In this document: positions 1-9,264 of the stretch, piece by piece
Layout of the letters: each line of letters begins with the position of its first letter
Position numbering within the stretch: position 1 is the stretch's first letter
Assembly: GCF_000230675.1 (NCBI RefSeq)
Contig: NZ_AGIK01000005.1
Location: 1 to 64,000, forward strand
Source of the DNA: Synechococcus sp. WH 8016
GTDB lineage: Bacteria > Cyanobacteriota > Cyanobacteriia > PCC-6307 > Cyanobiaceae
Direction of reading: 5' to 3'
DNA: 64,000 nt
Position numbers and translations under genes: made by a program
The notes under the pieces: model-generated
Told to the model about the DNA's origin: nothing
The model's input: the letters and a program-made list of their open reading frames with translations, nothing else
The model's database searches: none

Positions 1-170
1 GTTGAGACTGTTGGAGCAGGGACCGTGAAGTCAGCTTGCTTCTGCTGATAACTCAGGTGGAGTGTCGTCTGTCAAAGCGCCTCCGATCTCGATGCCCATA
101 GTTTGCGGCAGCCGTGCAGCGTTGCCATCGGTGTAAAGGCGCATTGCCTTCACAGCAGAAACCACCGAAA

Positions 171-905
171 TTAGGAATGGCGTGCCTCATCAGCAGGGGG
201 CGGTGGATTTTGAACCTGCTGCCAACGGCTCCATAGATCTGGCCGACGCTCCTGGGTGCGCTGCTCGCGCTGCTGCTGACGCCACAGCGCAACAGCACCA
301 TGATCCCCACTGCGCAGCACATCGGGCACGGTCATGCCACGGAAATCCGCCGGGCGCGTGTAATGCGAATGCTCAAGCAACAGATCGCTATGACTTTCCT
401 CCACTAAGGATTCCGGCGTTCCCACCGTGCCTGGCAGCAAGCGCACCACCCCATTGATGATCGTCATCGCCGGGAGTTCACCGCCCGTGAGCACGAAATC
501 CCCGATGGACACCTCCTCATCAGCCAAGGAACGGATCCGTTCATCAAACCCTTCGTAGTGCCCACAGAGAAACACCAACTGGTCGTAATCCTTGGACCAG
601 CGTTGTAAATCAACCTGACGCAATGGTTGCCCCTGGGGGGACATCAACAGCACCCGCCGTCGTGGGCAAACCGGTAGCGACTCAAAGGCCGCAAACACTG
701 GTTCCGGCTTCAGAACCATGCCGGCCCCACCCCCATAAGGCAGATCGTCCACCTTGCGGTAACGGTCGATGGCGTAATCGCGAGGATTGTGAAGGTGCAG
801 CTCCGCAATCTCGGCCCCAAAGGCACGACCAATCACCCCAACCTCCAGCAATGGCGCAAAGGCCTGCGGCGCCAAGCTGATCACATCGAGGCGATAGGGA
901 GCCAT
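171..905 (-). CDS. trmD: tRNA (guanine-N1)-methyltransferase TrmD
   Basis: This enzyme methylates N1 of G37 in tRNAs using S-adenosylmethionine, which prevents +1 frameshifting. The 244-residue product has the TrmD hallmarks of the SPOUT fold: LMSPQGQ near residue 87, GHYEGFDER at 115-123, GDFVLTGGE at 135-143, HYTRP near 181 and PDVLRSGDH at 194-202. Length is normal for the family. It is the last gene of a tight minus-strand run era, lyase, trmD, with only 6 bp to the lyase stop, so co-transcription is likely. Nothing looks damaged. Confidence 0.97.
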   Translation of the reverse strand: MAPYRLDVISLAPQAFAPLLEVGVIGRAFGAEIAELHLHNPRDYAIDRYRKVDDLPYGGGAGMVLKPEPVFAAFESLPVCPRRRVLLMSPQGQPLRQVDLQRWSKDYDQLVFLCGHYEGFDERIRSLADEEVSIGDFVLTGGELPAMTIINGVVRLLPGTVGTPESLVEESHSDLLLEHSHYTRPADFRGMTVPDVLRSGDHGAVALWRQQQREQRTQERRPDLWSRWQQVQNPPPPADEARHS

Positions 906-911
906 CAGATC

Positions 912-1379
912 TCAGCTCTGCGGACGACTGACGCGCCTGATCTCCGAGCAAAAACTGCCCTGCCTGGGCTGGCCATCCTCACCAACCGCCGTGGTGCTGC
1001 GCAGGCGCAAATTGGGTTTGGTGAACCAAATACGCTCCAGCACCTGGTCGCCATTCTTGGCTTGGACGCGGAGCTCGAGACTGGCATCAGGAAGCAGCTG
1101 CCAACGCCCGGTCTGCTCGGTGCCGCCTGCCTCGATCGCAAGACACCCATCGGCTTGAAACGCGAGGGTGCTCTTGCCACCCTCGGCGGGCGTCACGTCC
1201 AAACAGGGCACGCCAGAGGCAACGGAAGCCGACACCTCAACCTCGCCCCGTTCGCTGCTATGCCATTCCTGCTCGGAGGCATTGATCAGAAAACGGCTAC
1301 GCAAGCTCATCCAACGGCCCACGCAGAGGGCAAGAAAACCGTCGAGATCTGACGGAGGGAACGGAGTTTGATCGCTCAT
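912..1379 (-). CDS. CpeS/CpcS-like phycobiliprotein lyase family protein
   Basis: This is a lipocalin-like protein of the CpcS/CpeS/CpeU family, whose members attach bilins to phycobiliprotein cysteines. Visible family features are the opening CVGRWMSLRSRF, the ERIWFTKPNLRLR strand with R-S-T-T, and the terminal SEIRRV. The start at ATG 1379 gives about 155 residues; ATG 1388 and GTG 1412 (directly after the era stop) are alternatives in the same frame. It lies between era and trmD in one apparent operon. Which bilin and subunit it serves cannot be read from the sequence, and some divergent family members may not be lyases. Confidence 0.78.
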   Translation of the reverse strand: MSDQTPFPPSDLDGFLALCVGRWMSLRSRFLINASEQEWHSSERGEVEVSASVASGVPCLDVTPAEGGKSTLAFQADGCLAIEAGGTEQTGRWQLLPDASLELRVQAKNGDQVLERIWFTKPNLRLRSTTAVGEDGQPRQGSFCSEIRRVSRPQS

Positions 1380-1412
1380 GCTTTGCATCTTCGCAGGCGC
1401 AGCAACCAGCAC

Positions 1413-2366
1413 TTAATCGCCCACGTATCCCAACTCCGCCAGTCGGGCCGGCTTGCTTCGCCAATCGGGAACCACTTTCACGAACAGCTCCAGATACACC
1501 GGACCATCGATCAAGGTTTGCATCTGCAAGCGAGCGCCCTGGCCGATCGTTTTGAGCATGGCTCCCCCTTTGCCAATCAGGATTCCCTTCTGGCTTTTGC
1601 GCTCCACCAACACCGTTGCCAACACAGCCGTTCGCCCAGAGCCCTTGCCCTTGGAAGGCATCTCCTCAATCCGATCAATGCTCACGGCAACGCTGTGGGG
1701 CACCTCTTCGCGCGTATTCAGCAACACCTGTTCACGGATCAACTCTCCCATCAGCAAGCGTTCGGGCTGATCGCTCACCATGTCCGATGGATACAGCTGG
1801 GGCCCCTCGGGCATCAACGAACTGATCGCTTTCACCAACTCGGGGCAGCCGTCTCCGCTGAGAGCACTACAGCGATGCACCGGCCAATCGGTGTCAGCCA
1901 ACAGCTCTCGATAGGCCGCATCGGCCGCATCCTTCTGCTCCAGTGGGACCAGATCCCACTTATTGAGCAGCACCTGCACCGGCAAGGATTGCTGACGCAG
2001 CAGTTGGACGATGAAGGCATCACCCCGTCCTGGGGCCTCGTTTCCCTCCAGCAAGAGCAGCACCTGATCCACCTCTCCAATCGCTGAGCGGGCACTGCGA
2101 ACAAGCCGCTCCCCCAGGAGGTGATGGGGCTTATGAATGCCGGGGGTATCCACCAGAATCAGCTGGGCCTCATCGGTTGTGAGGATCGCTCGCAGGCGAT
2201 TGCGCGTGGTTTGAGCCACGGGCGAGGTGATCGCAATCTTGTCGCCGATGAGCTGGTTCACCAGCGTGGACTTCCCCACATTGGGCCGGCCGATCAGGGC
2301 CACAAAACCAGAGCGAAATCCCTCAGGCGCACTGCTTGTGAACGAACGAAAGGAAGACTCAACCAT
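1413..2366 (-). CDS. era: GTPase Era
   Basis: Era binds the 3' end of 16S rRNA and assists 30S maturation at the membrane. The 317-residue product carries G1 GRPNVGKST (26-34), G3 DTPG (73-76), G4 NKWD (135-138), a G5-like SALSGDG (168-173) and a C-terminal KH domain with the loop IGKGGAM (264-270). Length is normal with a slightly long N terminus. It heads a minus-strand run with the phycobilin-lyase-like gene and trmD. Confidence 0.97.
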   Translation of the reverse strand: MVESSFRSFTSSAPEGFRSGFVALIGRPNVGKSTLVNQLIGDKIAITSPVAQTTRNRLRAILTTDEAQLILVDTPGIHKPHHLLGERLVRSARSAIGEVDQVLLLLEGNEAPGRGDAFIVQLLRQQSLPVQVLLNKWDLVPLEQKDAADAAYRELLADTDWPVHRCSALSGDGCPELVKAISSLMPEGPQLYPSDMVSDQPERLLMGELIREQVLLNTREEVPHSVAVSIDRIEEMPSKGKGSGRTAVLATVLVERKSQKGILIGKGGAMLKTIGQGARLQMQTLIDGPVYLELFVKVVPDWRSKPARLAELGYVGD

Positions 2367-2383
2367 GGATCAAGTCTGCGCTG

Positions 2384-3232
2384 TCATCGGCTCACACCTT
2401 CGGCTTGATGAAGTTCCTCACTGATATCTCGCGAAAGATCAGCCTCAAGAAATTGCTTGGTTTCTGGAAGCGCCAACCGGAGATTCGATTGAAAGTCCAG
2501 TTCAACGTTCAACGAATCCGCTTTCACATCCAAGACATGACCACCGCTGCCGTGATCGTCGGATAAAAAATGAAAGTGATAGCCAGGGATGTTCAAGCTG
2601 GTGGTATGCGCAGGACTCCAAAACCCCACCCGCGTTCCAGACACCTTTTCCAGGCGGACCATGGCTTGGTTTTTGGAAGCCTCGAGCAGACCCATCCCTT
2701 CAGGCACCCTCGACACCGTTCGCATTTTCACCTGTTCAAACAAGCCTTGGATTTTGATCGCCACGAACAAGTTGGCGCCAGGGCGAACCGGATCGATGCG
2801 GCCGCCGAGATCCTCAATGCTGCCGATGTCCGATACACGCATCTGATGCTCAGCCTGAAAATGGGTCGCCACCCAAAAAGGAATGGCCTCCTCAGGCGGG
2901 GCCTGGCTCAGGCTGCCATCGCCTCTCGCCTGCCAACAGACGCCATCGAGAAGAATCCCTTCGCCATCGAGTTGTTCAAAAGTTCCCAGACCAAAGTCGC
3001 CGTGGTCGATCAGGTCTTTCACTTGGAGGGCACCGCCAAAAACCCCTTCCACCACGGCCGTTGAGGTGGAGAGCTGCCAAAGAGTCTGATGGTCGAGGTC
3101 GAGGTAATCGGCCAACGCTTTGCGAACCACCGCGCTTAGTGTCTCGCCGCTTTGCTGACAATGACGCTGCAAAGCCTGCCAATGCCCAGCAGGCAGCCTG
3201 AGATTCAGATCATGACCTTGTTGCTCTTCCAC
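2384..3232 (-). CDS. budA: Alpha-acetolactate decarboxylase with N-terminal ribbon-helix-helix-like extension
   Basis: The enzyme converts acetolactate to acetoin. Residues from about 58 on match the family: EGVFGGAL, DHGDFGLGTFEQLDGEG (77-92), VGFWSP (202-207) and GYHFHFLSDD (217-226) followed by GGH; His219, His221 and His232 fit the three zinc ligands. Residues 7-45 are extra and look like a ribbon-helix-helix module (LNLRLPAGHW... then a basic helix), as in antitoxins and small DNA-binding proteins. The gene ends 17 bp before era starts and is divergent from the gene at 3325. The enzymatic assignment is firm; a DNA-binding role for the N terminus is inference. Confidence 0.9.
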   Translation of the reverse strand: MEEQQGHDLNLRLPAGHWQALQRHCQQSGETLSAVVRKALADYLDLDHQTLWQLSTSTAVVEGVFGGALQVKDLIDHGDFGLGTFEQLDGEGILLDGVCWQARGDGSLSQAPPEEAIPFWVATHFQAEHQMRVSDIGSIEDLGGRIDPVRPGANLFVAIKIQGLFEQVKMRTVSRVPEGMGLLEASKNQAMVRLEKVSGTRVGFWSPAHTTSLNIPGYHFHFLSDDHGSGGHVLDVKADSLNVELDFQSNLRLALPETKQFLEADLSRDISEELHQAEGVSR

Positions 3233-3324
3233 TCTTCATCAGCGGCTTGTCCTTACTTTGGCGAGAAGGAACGTCTGCACAAGCCTTGTCTTCCTAATCT
3301 GCTGAAAGCTCTCACCTCCGCACC

Positions 3325-3894
3325 ATGACTGATCAGGACTCGACTGTTCCGTCAGAAACCGAGCCACACGTTTCGGATTCCGTGCCAGCGCCCAGCTTTC
3401 AACAAGCGATGGAGATCGCCGCTGTCTGGCTCCAGCAATGGGATCAAGAAGAGATCAGTGATGAAGTGATTGCCGATCGGGTCGGGGAGCTTGTGGCCAG
3501 TCGCGATGGAGCGCGGGGCTTTTTTGTGGTCAGCCTGGCTGGAGACAGTGCCTTGATGGATCGATTGCCCGAAGCCCTTGTGGGCAAACTGCGTTCCTGT
3601 GGTGAAGGAGTGGTCGATCTCACCGCTCGCAATCTCGCCATGAGCGCCGCGATGGTGGTGCACCACCGCAAGCAATCGGATGACTTGCAAGCTGCAGGTT
3701 CGGAGCGCGTCAACCTGCGCTGCACCGAGTTGCTACGCCAACTCGAACCCCACAGCGTCAAGGCACGCTTAGAAACCTTGTTGGCAGCAGCAAGCCACGA
3801 TCAAGGACAGGATGTGGCTTTTCTCAATCGCTGGGGATACGACGCAAACCAAAAGAAAGCGATTGCACGGGCGATTGAAGCGGTCGCCGACTAA
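3325..3894 (+). CDS. Conserved cyanobacterial hypothetical protein
   Basis: I do not recognise a named domain. The 189-residue product is soluble, with an acidic Thr/Ser-rich first 25 residues and a predicted all-helical remainder. There is no signal peptide or membrane segment. It stands alone, divergent from the acetolactate decarboxylase gene. Base composition matches the surrounding core genes, so it is probably an ordinary picocyanobacterial gene of unknown function. Confidence 0.75.
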   Translation: MTDQDSTVPSETEPHVSDSVPAPSFQQAMEIAAVWLQQWDQEEISDEVIADRVGELVASRDGARGFFVVSLAGDSALMDRLPEALVGKLRSCGEGVVDLTARNLAMSAAMVVHHRKQSDDLQAAGSERVNLRCTELLRQLEPHSVKARLETLLAAASHDQGQDVAFLNRWGYDANQKKAIARAIEAVAD

Positions 3895-3938
3895 GTCGTG
3901 ACGTGTAAATGCGTGCCGTTAAATGCGTGACGTTTAAA

Positions 3939-5306
3939 TCAGAACAAGAAAGACATTTGCATCCCCAACACCAACGCATCCGGCACCGAACCCGTCCCTG
4001 AAGGATTGAACACCCATTGAAGGTTTGGCTGAAGGGTCACGTTGTCACCTAAAGCAACCTGATACCCCAATTCAACAATTGATTCCCAAACCTGATCTGT
4101 CGGCACCGATGGACTCCAGCTGGCATGGGAGAAGCCCAGCACCACCGTGTCATCGGGGCGATTCCGAAATAATCCTTTCCCAACCCAACCACCGGCATAA
4201 AACATCGGAATCTGCTGCACATCGGAATTCAATCCAAGCGATGCATTCGCCCAAAGCTGTCCGTCCAACACCAAGTTGTTGAGGGTCATGGGCACCGACA
4301 CCAGTCCATAAACGCCATTGTTGTCCTTAGAGATTTGGAGCGGATCCTTCACAAGAGGAAAATCCCATCGCCCTAACCAACCACCCAACTGCAGCCCGGG
4401 GGTCGGGAGGCCCGACACATAATCGAAATCCTTCTCATCCTCAGGAACACTTTCTAAATGACCATTTTCTAATTTTTTAACCGGAATGGAGGATCGCTTT
4501 GCAAAGGGAATATCAACCTATAGAGACTGAGCAAGACCATTGGCAGACGGTGAAATCTGCAAGTCAGCACCATGATATCCAGGCTCAAATCCTTTCGGAT
4601 TAATTTGATAAATTCCATAGCGCAAGGTATGACGCTCCTTATCACCTAAATGGAGCACCGCTCCATACTGATTAGCGGGATAAGCCGCCACGGGGAGTGA
4701 ATTAGGGACACCCCAGATTTAGCCACAAAAGCCATTATTGCTGTAGTAACAAAGCAGCGGTGATGAAGCAAAGTCATCAAATGTTGCCATTTTTCCAAGC
4801 TTTACTTTGAGCAAGCCTGGTTCGCTTTGATTGCGCTCAACCCAAAGACCAGCGAGTCGGAACGTTTGCCCATCGCCAAAAATTTGCTGAACAGACTGCG
4901 CATTCGGGATCTTTTCAGACAGGCTTGTACCGGAACGTTGAGACGCATTGATCACCAACTTCCATGCATCAAATTCATCCCATTCAGATTCTGGGCGACG
5001 AAACCCAGAGGAAAAGCTTGTGTTTAAAGAAAGATTGTGCGTGTAGGTAGCGCTCTGCTGCAAACCTCCGGAAGGATTGCCATTGATTTCATTGACATAT
5101 CCCAACGAGATCGAAACCCAGTCAGGGAGATCCAACCAGTGATGCAACAACGGTTGAGGCCTCACTTGCCAGACTTCATCCGTGGAGTTTTTAGGCTCTT
5201 CCGCCCAGAAAAGCTGAGGTTCCAGGGGAGACAGCAGTGCCAAGGCAGCCACGAGAAACGCTCTACCAAAACCTGTGAAACCACGCAAAGCCAAAGGAAC
5301 CCTCAT
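3939..5306 (-). pseudogene. OprB-type carbohydrate porin interrupted by two in-frame stops
   Basis: The reading frame starts at 5306 with a signal peptide, continues through beta-strand-rich sequence with aromatic/Gly girdle patterns typical of OprB porins, and ends in the classic outer-membrane terminal Phe (QMSFLF). It is broken by TAA at 4719-4721 and TAG at 4518-4520. I translated across both: the frame stays open and porin-like on either side, so the lesions are pure nonsense changes with no indel. The 17-bp gap to the upstream sugar transporter implies one operon for sugar passage through the outer and then the inner membrane. Intact function is unlikely without readthrough. Confidence 0.8.
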
Positions 5307-5323
5307 CCAAAAGACAAAACCGG

Positions 5324-6772
5324 TCAGACCATATCCTCCAGTTCCCGGCCCTTGGTTTCCCGCACCATGAATAGAACAAAGAAAAACGAAATCGCCGCAG
5401 CCGTGGCATACAGGCCATAGGCCAGGGAGGGGCCTGACGACTCAAGGAAGACAGGGAAGGTGGTGGAGATCACAAAATTGGCCAACCAATTCACGGTGGC
5501 AGACAACCCCAGAGCGAGGGCACGAATGCGGTTATTGAACATCTCTCCCAAGAGAACCCACATCACCGGTCCCCAAGAGAAGCCAAAAGCAAAGACGAAA
5601 ACGTTGGCTGAAATCAAGGCCACCCATGAGGAAGCCCCTGAAAGCACAGGCGCACCATTCACAATCGGAGCTCCAGCAAACGCCCAACTCATCAGCCCCA
5701 AGCTGATCGTGATCACGACGGACCCCATTAACAACAGGGGACGCCGCCCCAATCGATCAATCGTAAGGATCGCCAGGAATGTCGTCACGACATTCGTGAC
5801 TGAAGTAATCACCGTGATAATCAAGCTATCTGTGGTACTGAAACCCACCGACTTCCACAAGGTGCTTGAGTAATAAAAGATGACATTAATTCCCACAAAC
5901 TGCTGAAACATCGCCAGCAATATCCCTGTCCAAATAATCGGTAAAAACAATGTTCACCTGGAAAAAAGATCAGCAATGGAGCTCCCTTCATGGTTGCCAA
6001 GACTCAACTGAATCCGATCAATGACTGGCTGCGTTGGCTCACCGAGGGTTTTGCAAATCACTACACGGGCCTGCTCAATTCGACCTTTTTGCACCAGATA
6101 GCGAGGACTTTCTGGTATCTGCAACACCATGGCTCCATAAATCACAGCAGGAACCAGCTCTGAGATCAACATCCATCTCCACGCCGCCATCGGCCCCAAA
6201 TTCGACAGGGGGTTCTGATCCGGAGTGGCGAGGACCAATAAATAGTCACTGAGAAGCGCGATAAAAATCCCCAGCACAATCGCCAATTGCTGCAAAGAGC
6301 CGGTGCGGCCCCGCATCTCCGCTGGAGAGATCTCAGCGATGTAGGCCGGCGCAAGCACACTCGCAAAACCCACCGCCACCCCGCCAATCACGCGCCATGC
6401 CACCAGATCAAGCAATCGGGGCGCCAAGGCAGAGCCCAGGGCACTCACCACAAACAAAATCGCCGCAAGCCACATGCTTCGGCGACGTCCAATCCCATCC
6501 GCCAGCCAACCAGCACCCAAAGCACCGGCTGCAGACCCCAGCAGTGCTGACGACACGGCAAGTCCAAGATTCACCGCCGACGCATTGAAGGTGGACTGAA
6601 TGGCAGACACCGCCCCATTGATCACGGCCGTGTCATAACCAAACAAAAAGCCGCCTAAGGCGGCAGCAATGGCGATTCGCAGAATGAATTGGACCCGTGG
6701 ATTCCCCTGATGATTCCCTTGATCATGCTGGGTTGGCTCAGCACTGTTGTTGCGCATGAATGGGCTCGCCAA
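5324..6772 (-). pseudogene. MFS sugar-porter transporter interrupted by one in-frame stop
   Basis: The product belongs to the XylE/GLUT-like sugar porter family of 12-helix H+ or Na+ symporters. N-terminal half motifs are GYDTAVINGA, DGIGRRRS, PAYIAEISPAEMRGR and PESPRYL. C-terminal half motifs are FQQFVGINVIFYYS, DRLGRRPLL, NRIRA and ETKGRELED. A TGA at 5954-5956 interrupts the central loop between helices 6 and 7. The frame is unchanged across it (SR, stop, TLFLPIIW). It lies upstream of, and probably co-transcribed with, the porin pseudogene, so both parts of one uptake route carry nonsense codons. Sequencing error cannot be excluded but would need three independent events. Confidence 0.82.
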
Positions 6773-6844
6773 GCTCGAACTCTCAATAGAGCAAAGGGGC
6801 GTTCGCGGCGCCTTGATTCCTTACAGGCCGACACACACTGTCCA

Positions 6845-6871
6845 TAAAAAAATCCCGGACGAGGCCGGGAT
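6845..6871 (-). terminator. Rho-independent terminator of the Bax-inhibitor-like gene
   Basis: On the minus strand a GC-rich stem ATCCCGG / CCGGGAT with a 6-base loop is followed by a run of seven T. It lies about 45 bp after the stop of the gene at 6914-7645 and would stop read-through toward the sugar transporter pseudogene. Confidence 0.8.
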
Positions 6872-6913
6872 GAAACAAACAGCGTGAAATGACCCTTGAT
6901 CAGTCAAGCCCAA

Positions 6914-7645
6914 TCAGTCGCGACGACCACCACCCTGAAGGGCAATGATCAGGCGCAAGATGAAGATGAACAGGTTGATGTAGGTGAGATACATTCCCAA
7001 GGCACCTGCGAGATATTGATCGTCGCTGTAGGTGCGGGGCATTGTGTAGAAGTCCACGAAGGCCATTCCCACAAACAGCACCGTTCCAAATCCTGCAATC
7101 GCAAGATTGGTGGCTGCAAAGATCCCCGGGATGAAGAAGCCAGCGACAAAAATGCCGACCATGGCGATCAAAAGGCCGATCAAGCCAAGACCCACCACTG
7201 CCGACAACGCTTGACCAACGCTGTCGCTCATGCGCCGGCCGACGACGGAGGCAATCGCAAAGGTGAGGCCCGTGGCGAGAGCAGCGATGCCAATCGAAGC
7301 CACACCGGCCACCGCAACGGCTTGCACCACCAGACCGGTGAGCGTGAAGCCCGTGAGCAAACTAAAAGCAGCCATCAACGGCAAAGCAGTGCCGTTATTG
7401 CCTTTTTTGGCTGCATTCTGTGCAACGAAGAACAGAATGAACCAAGGAATAATCGCCACCATCGACAGCCCATTAAAGGCTGGACCCATGGCGGCCATGG
7501 TGGACATGCCACCAAGAACACCTGCGGCGGTGAGAACCATGCCACCGCCTACATAAGGCAGGGCTTTATTGACAACATTGGGGCCAACAAGAGCACTGGA
7601 TTGTGCCTCGCGGATGGCCTCTTGAAAATTACTGCTGGCTGGCAT
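6914..7645 (-). CDS. Bax inhibitor-1/YccA family membrane protein
   Basis: A multi-helix inner-membrane protein of the BI-1/TMBIM family, often linked to calcium leak or membrane stress, though bacterial roles are poorly defined. Seven hydrophobic segments are visible, ending with a GMAFVDFY stretch and a last helix followed by a short basic tail GGGRRD. The frame is open to 7744, but I chose ATG 7645 (MPASSNFQEAIRE) because the extra 33 residues look like untranslated leader and family members start at this point. A clear terminator follows. It is downstream of the ffh-rpsP-phoH run. Confidence 0.85.
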   Translation of the reverse strand: MPASSNFQEAIREAQSSALVGPNVVNKALPYVGGGMVLTAAGVLGGMSTMAAMGPAFNGLSMVAIIPWFILFFVAQNAAKKGNNGTALPLMAAFSLLTGFTLTGLVVQAVAVAGVASIGIAALATGLTFAIASVVGRRMSDSVGQALSAVVGLGLIGLLIAMVGIFVAGFFIPGIFAATNLAIAGFGTVLFVGMAFVDFYTMPRTYSDDQYLAGALGMYLTYINLFIFILRLIIALQGGGRRD

Positions 7646-7765
7646 GCCTTTCACTGAAGACTCCCTATATCTTGCCAGCGAGAAAAGGGAATGGCCTGCT
7701 GCAGAAGTGTGGATCCCCCTATCAATTCCAAACAGGTGGGACAAACAACCTGCCGTTGCTGATCC

Positions 7766-8785
7766 CTACTCAGGGCCCTCGAGCGGGCTCAAATCAGCGC
7801 CTCTTTGTGGGTGAGATTGTTCATCAAAGCTGGCATAGGCCTCCACCACGCGTTGCACCAACGGGTGGCGCACCACATCAGCCGCGGTGAGATGGCAAAC
7901 GGCAACACCAGGCACCCCATCCATCACCTGGGCCGCTTCCACCAAGCCACTCAACTGCCCAGACGGTAAATCCTGCTGCGTGACATCACCTGTCACCACC
8001 ATGCGTGAGCGCTCCCCTAAACGCGTGAGCACCATGCGCATCTGGGCCGGTGTGGTGTTTTGAGCCTCATCAAGAATCACAAACGCGCCGGCGAGGGTGC
8101 GGCCTCGCATATAAGCCAAAGGAGCCACTTCGATCACACCTCTCTCGAGCAGAGAGGTGGTTTTTTCAGGTCCAAGCAGGGCATGCAGGGAGTCGTAGAG
8201 GGGCCTGAGATAGGGGTCAATTTTTTGCTGCAAGTCGCCTGGAAGAAAGCCAAGACGCTCACCAGCCTCCACCGCTGGCCGGGTCAGAATCAAGCGCTCA
8301 ACCTTGCGCTCCGTGAGCATGCGCACGGCCAACACGGCGGCGAGAAACGTTTTTCCCGTACCAGCTGGACCGAGCGCAAAGGTGAGGTCGTGGCGCTCCA
8401 TCGCATCCACATACTTCTTCTGACGCAAGGTGCGCGGACGCAGAAGGTTGCCCTTTTGGTTTCGGGCAAGCACCTGATCGCCCATCGTGACGTGATCCTC
8501 GCCTTGGCCCGTGTTTAAAGCACCGAGAGCGGACTGCAAATCAATCTGAGACACCGCCTGCCCGTCCTGCCAAATCGGGCGGACCAACTCAACCACCGCG
8601 GCGGCGCGTTCGATCTGGACGAGATGGCCAGACATTTCAAGTTGAAGACCCCGCATCACGAGGGACGCACCGGTGAGGGCCTCCAATTGATGCAGGGTCT
8701 GTTCAGCCGATCCTGCTAACGCAAGAGCGGCTTCAGAGTGGGGTAGATCAAGGACGAAGCGACCTGTTGCGGCAGCTTCGGGCAT
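7766..8785 (-). CDS. phoH: PhoH-like ATPase
   Basis: A cytosolic P-loop ATPase of the PhoH family, of uncertain role in RNA metabolism or phosphate stress. In the 339-residue product, Walker A is GPAGTGKT (139-146), Walker B is VILDEAQN and the arginine-rich VVTGDVTQ motif follows. Residues 1-100 hold the extra N-terminal region common in bacterial PhoH. The start lies 8 bp after the rpsP stop, suggesting co-transcription with the ribosomal protein. It is the host-type PhoH rather than the short cyanophage form. Confidence 0.93.
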   Translation of the reverse strand: MPEAAATGRFVLDLPHSEAALALAGSAEQTLHQLEALTGASLVMRGLQLEMSGHLVQIERAAAVVELVRPIWQDGQAVSQIDLQSALGALNTGQGEDHVTMGDQVLARNQKGNLLRPRTLRQKKYVDAMERHDLTFALGPAGTGKTFLAAVLAVRMLTERKVERLILTRPAVEAGERLGFLPGDLQQKIDPYLRPLYDSLHALLGPEKTTSLLERGVIEVAPLAYMRGRTLAGAFVILDEAQNTTPAQMRMVLTRLGERSRMVVTGDVTQQDLPSGQLSGLVEAAQVMDGVPGVAVCHLTAADVVRHPLVQRVVEAYASFDEQSHPQRGADLSPLEGPE

Positions 8786-8793
8786 GGGTTTGA

Positions 8794-9189
8794 TCAGCTT
8801 TCGGTTGATTCGGTAGCTGAATCATCAGCTTCACTGGCCGCTGCTGCCTCTGCAGCCTTGGCTTCTGCCGCATCTTTGGCAGCCTGCTTCACAGCCGCTT
8901 CGCGAGCAGCAGCTTGCTTCAACTTGCCGATGGTCTCAGCAGGTCGCACAGACTTTTCGAGCAGTCCACCCTTCTCGAGCAAAAAGCGAACGGCATCGGT
9001 GGGCTGTGCACCCTGGCTAAGGCGCACACGAAGAGCCTCGGCGTCTAGACGGGTCTCCTTGGTGCGTGGGTTGTAAAAACCCAGCTCCTGCAGGGGGCGG
9101 CCATCTCGGCGTGACGTGCTGTTGCAGGCCACGAGGCGGAAACTCGCTTCCCGCTTCTTACCGAACCGCTTCAGGCGGAGCTTGATCAT
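8794..9189 (-). CDS. rpsP: 30S ribosomal protein S16
   Basis: S16 binds 16S rRNA early in 30S assembly. The first 80 residues are canonical ([12 protein letters not shown], then [15 protein letters not shown] and the [15 protein letters not shown] region). Residues 85-131 form a low-complexity Ala/Lys/Glu tail ending in Ser/Thr/Glu, longer than the E. coli protein of about 82 residues but usual in picocyanobacteria. It sits between ffh and phoH, 75 bp downstream of ffh. Confidence 0.98.
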   Translation of the reverse strand: MIKLRLKRFGKKREASFRLVACNSTSRRDGRPLQELGFYNPRTKETRLDAEALRVRLSQGAQPTDAVRFLLEKGGLLEKSVRPAETIGKLKQAAAREAAVKQAAKDAAEAKAAEAAAASEADDSATESTES

Positions 9190-9264
9190 CGTGGCGCTTG
9201 CTTAATGGTGGAATTCAGCGCAGCAAAAAGTTGCCCTGAGCAACCAACTTACCGTGCCGTGGAC

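Noticed and set aside
31-144. A minus-strand frame of 37 codons starting MRLYTDGNAARL
   Set aside because: It lies downstream of trmD with no ribosome-binding site or motif; composition alone is not enough to call a gene.
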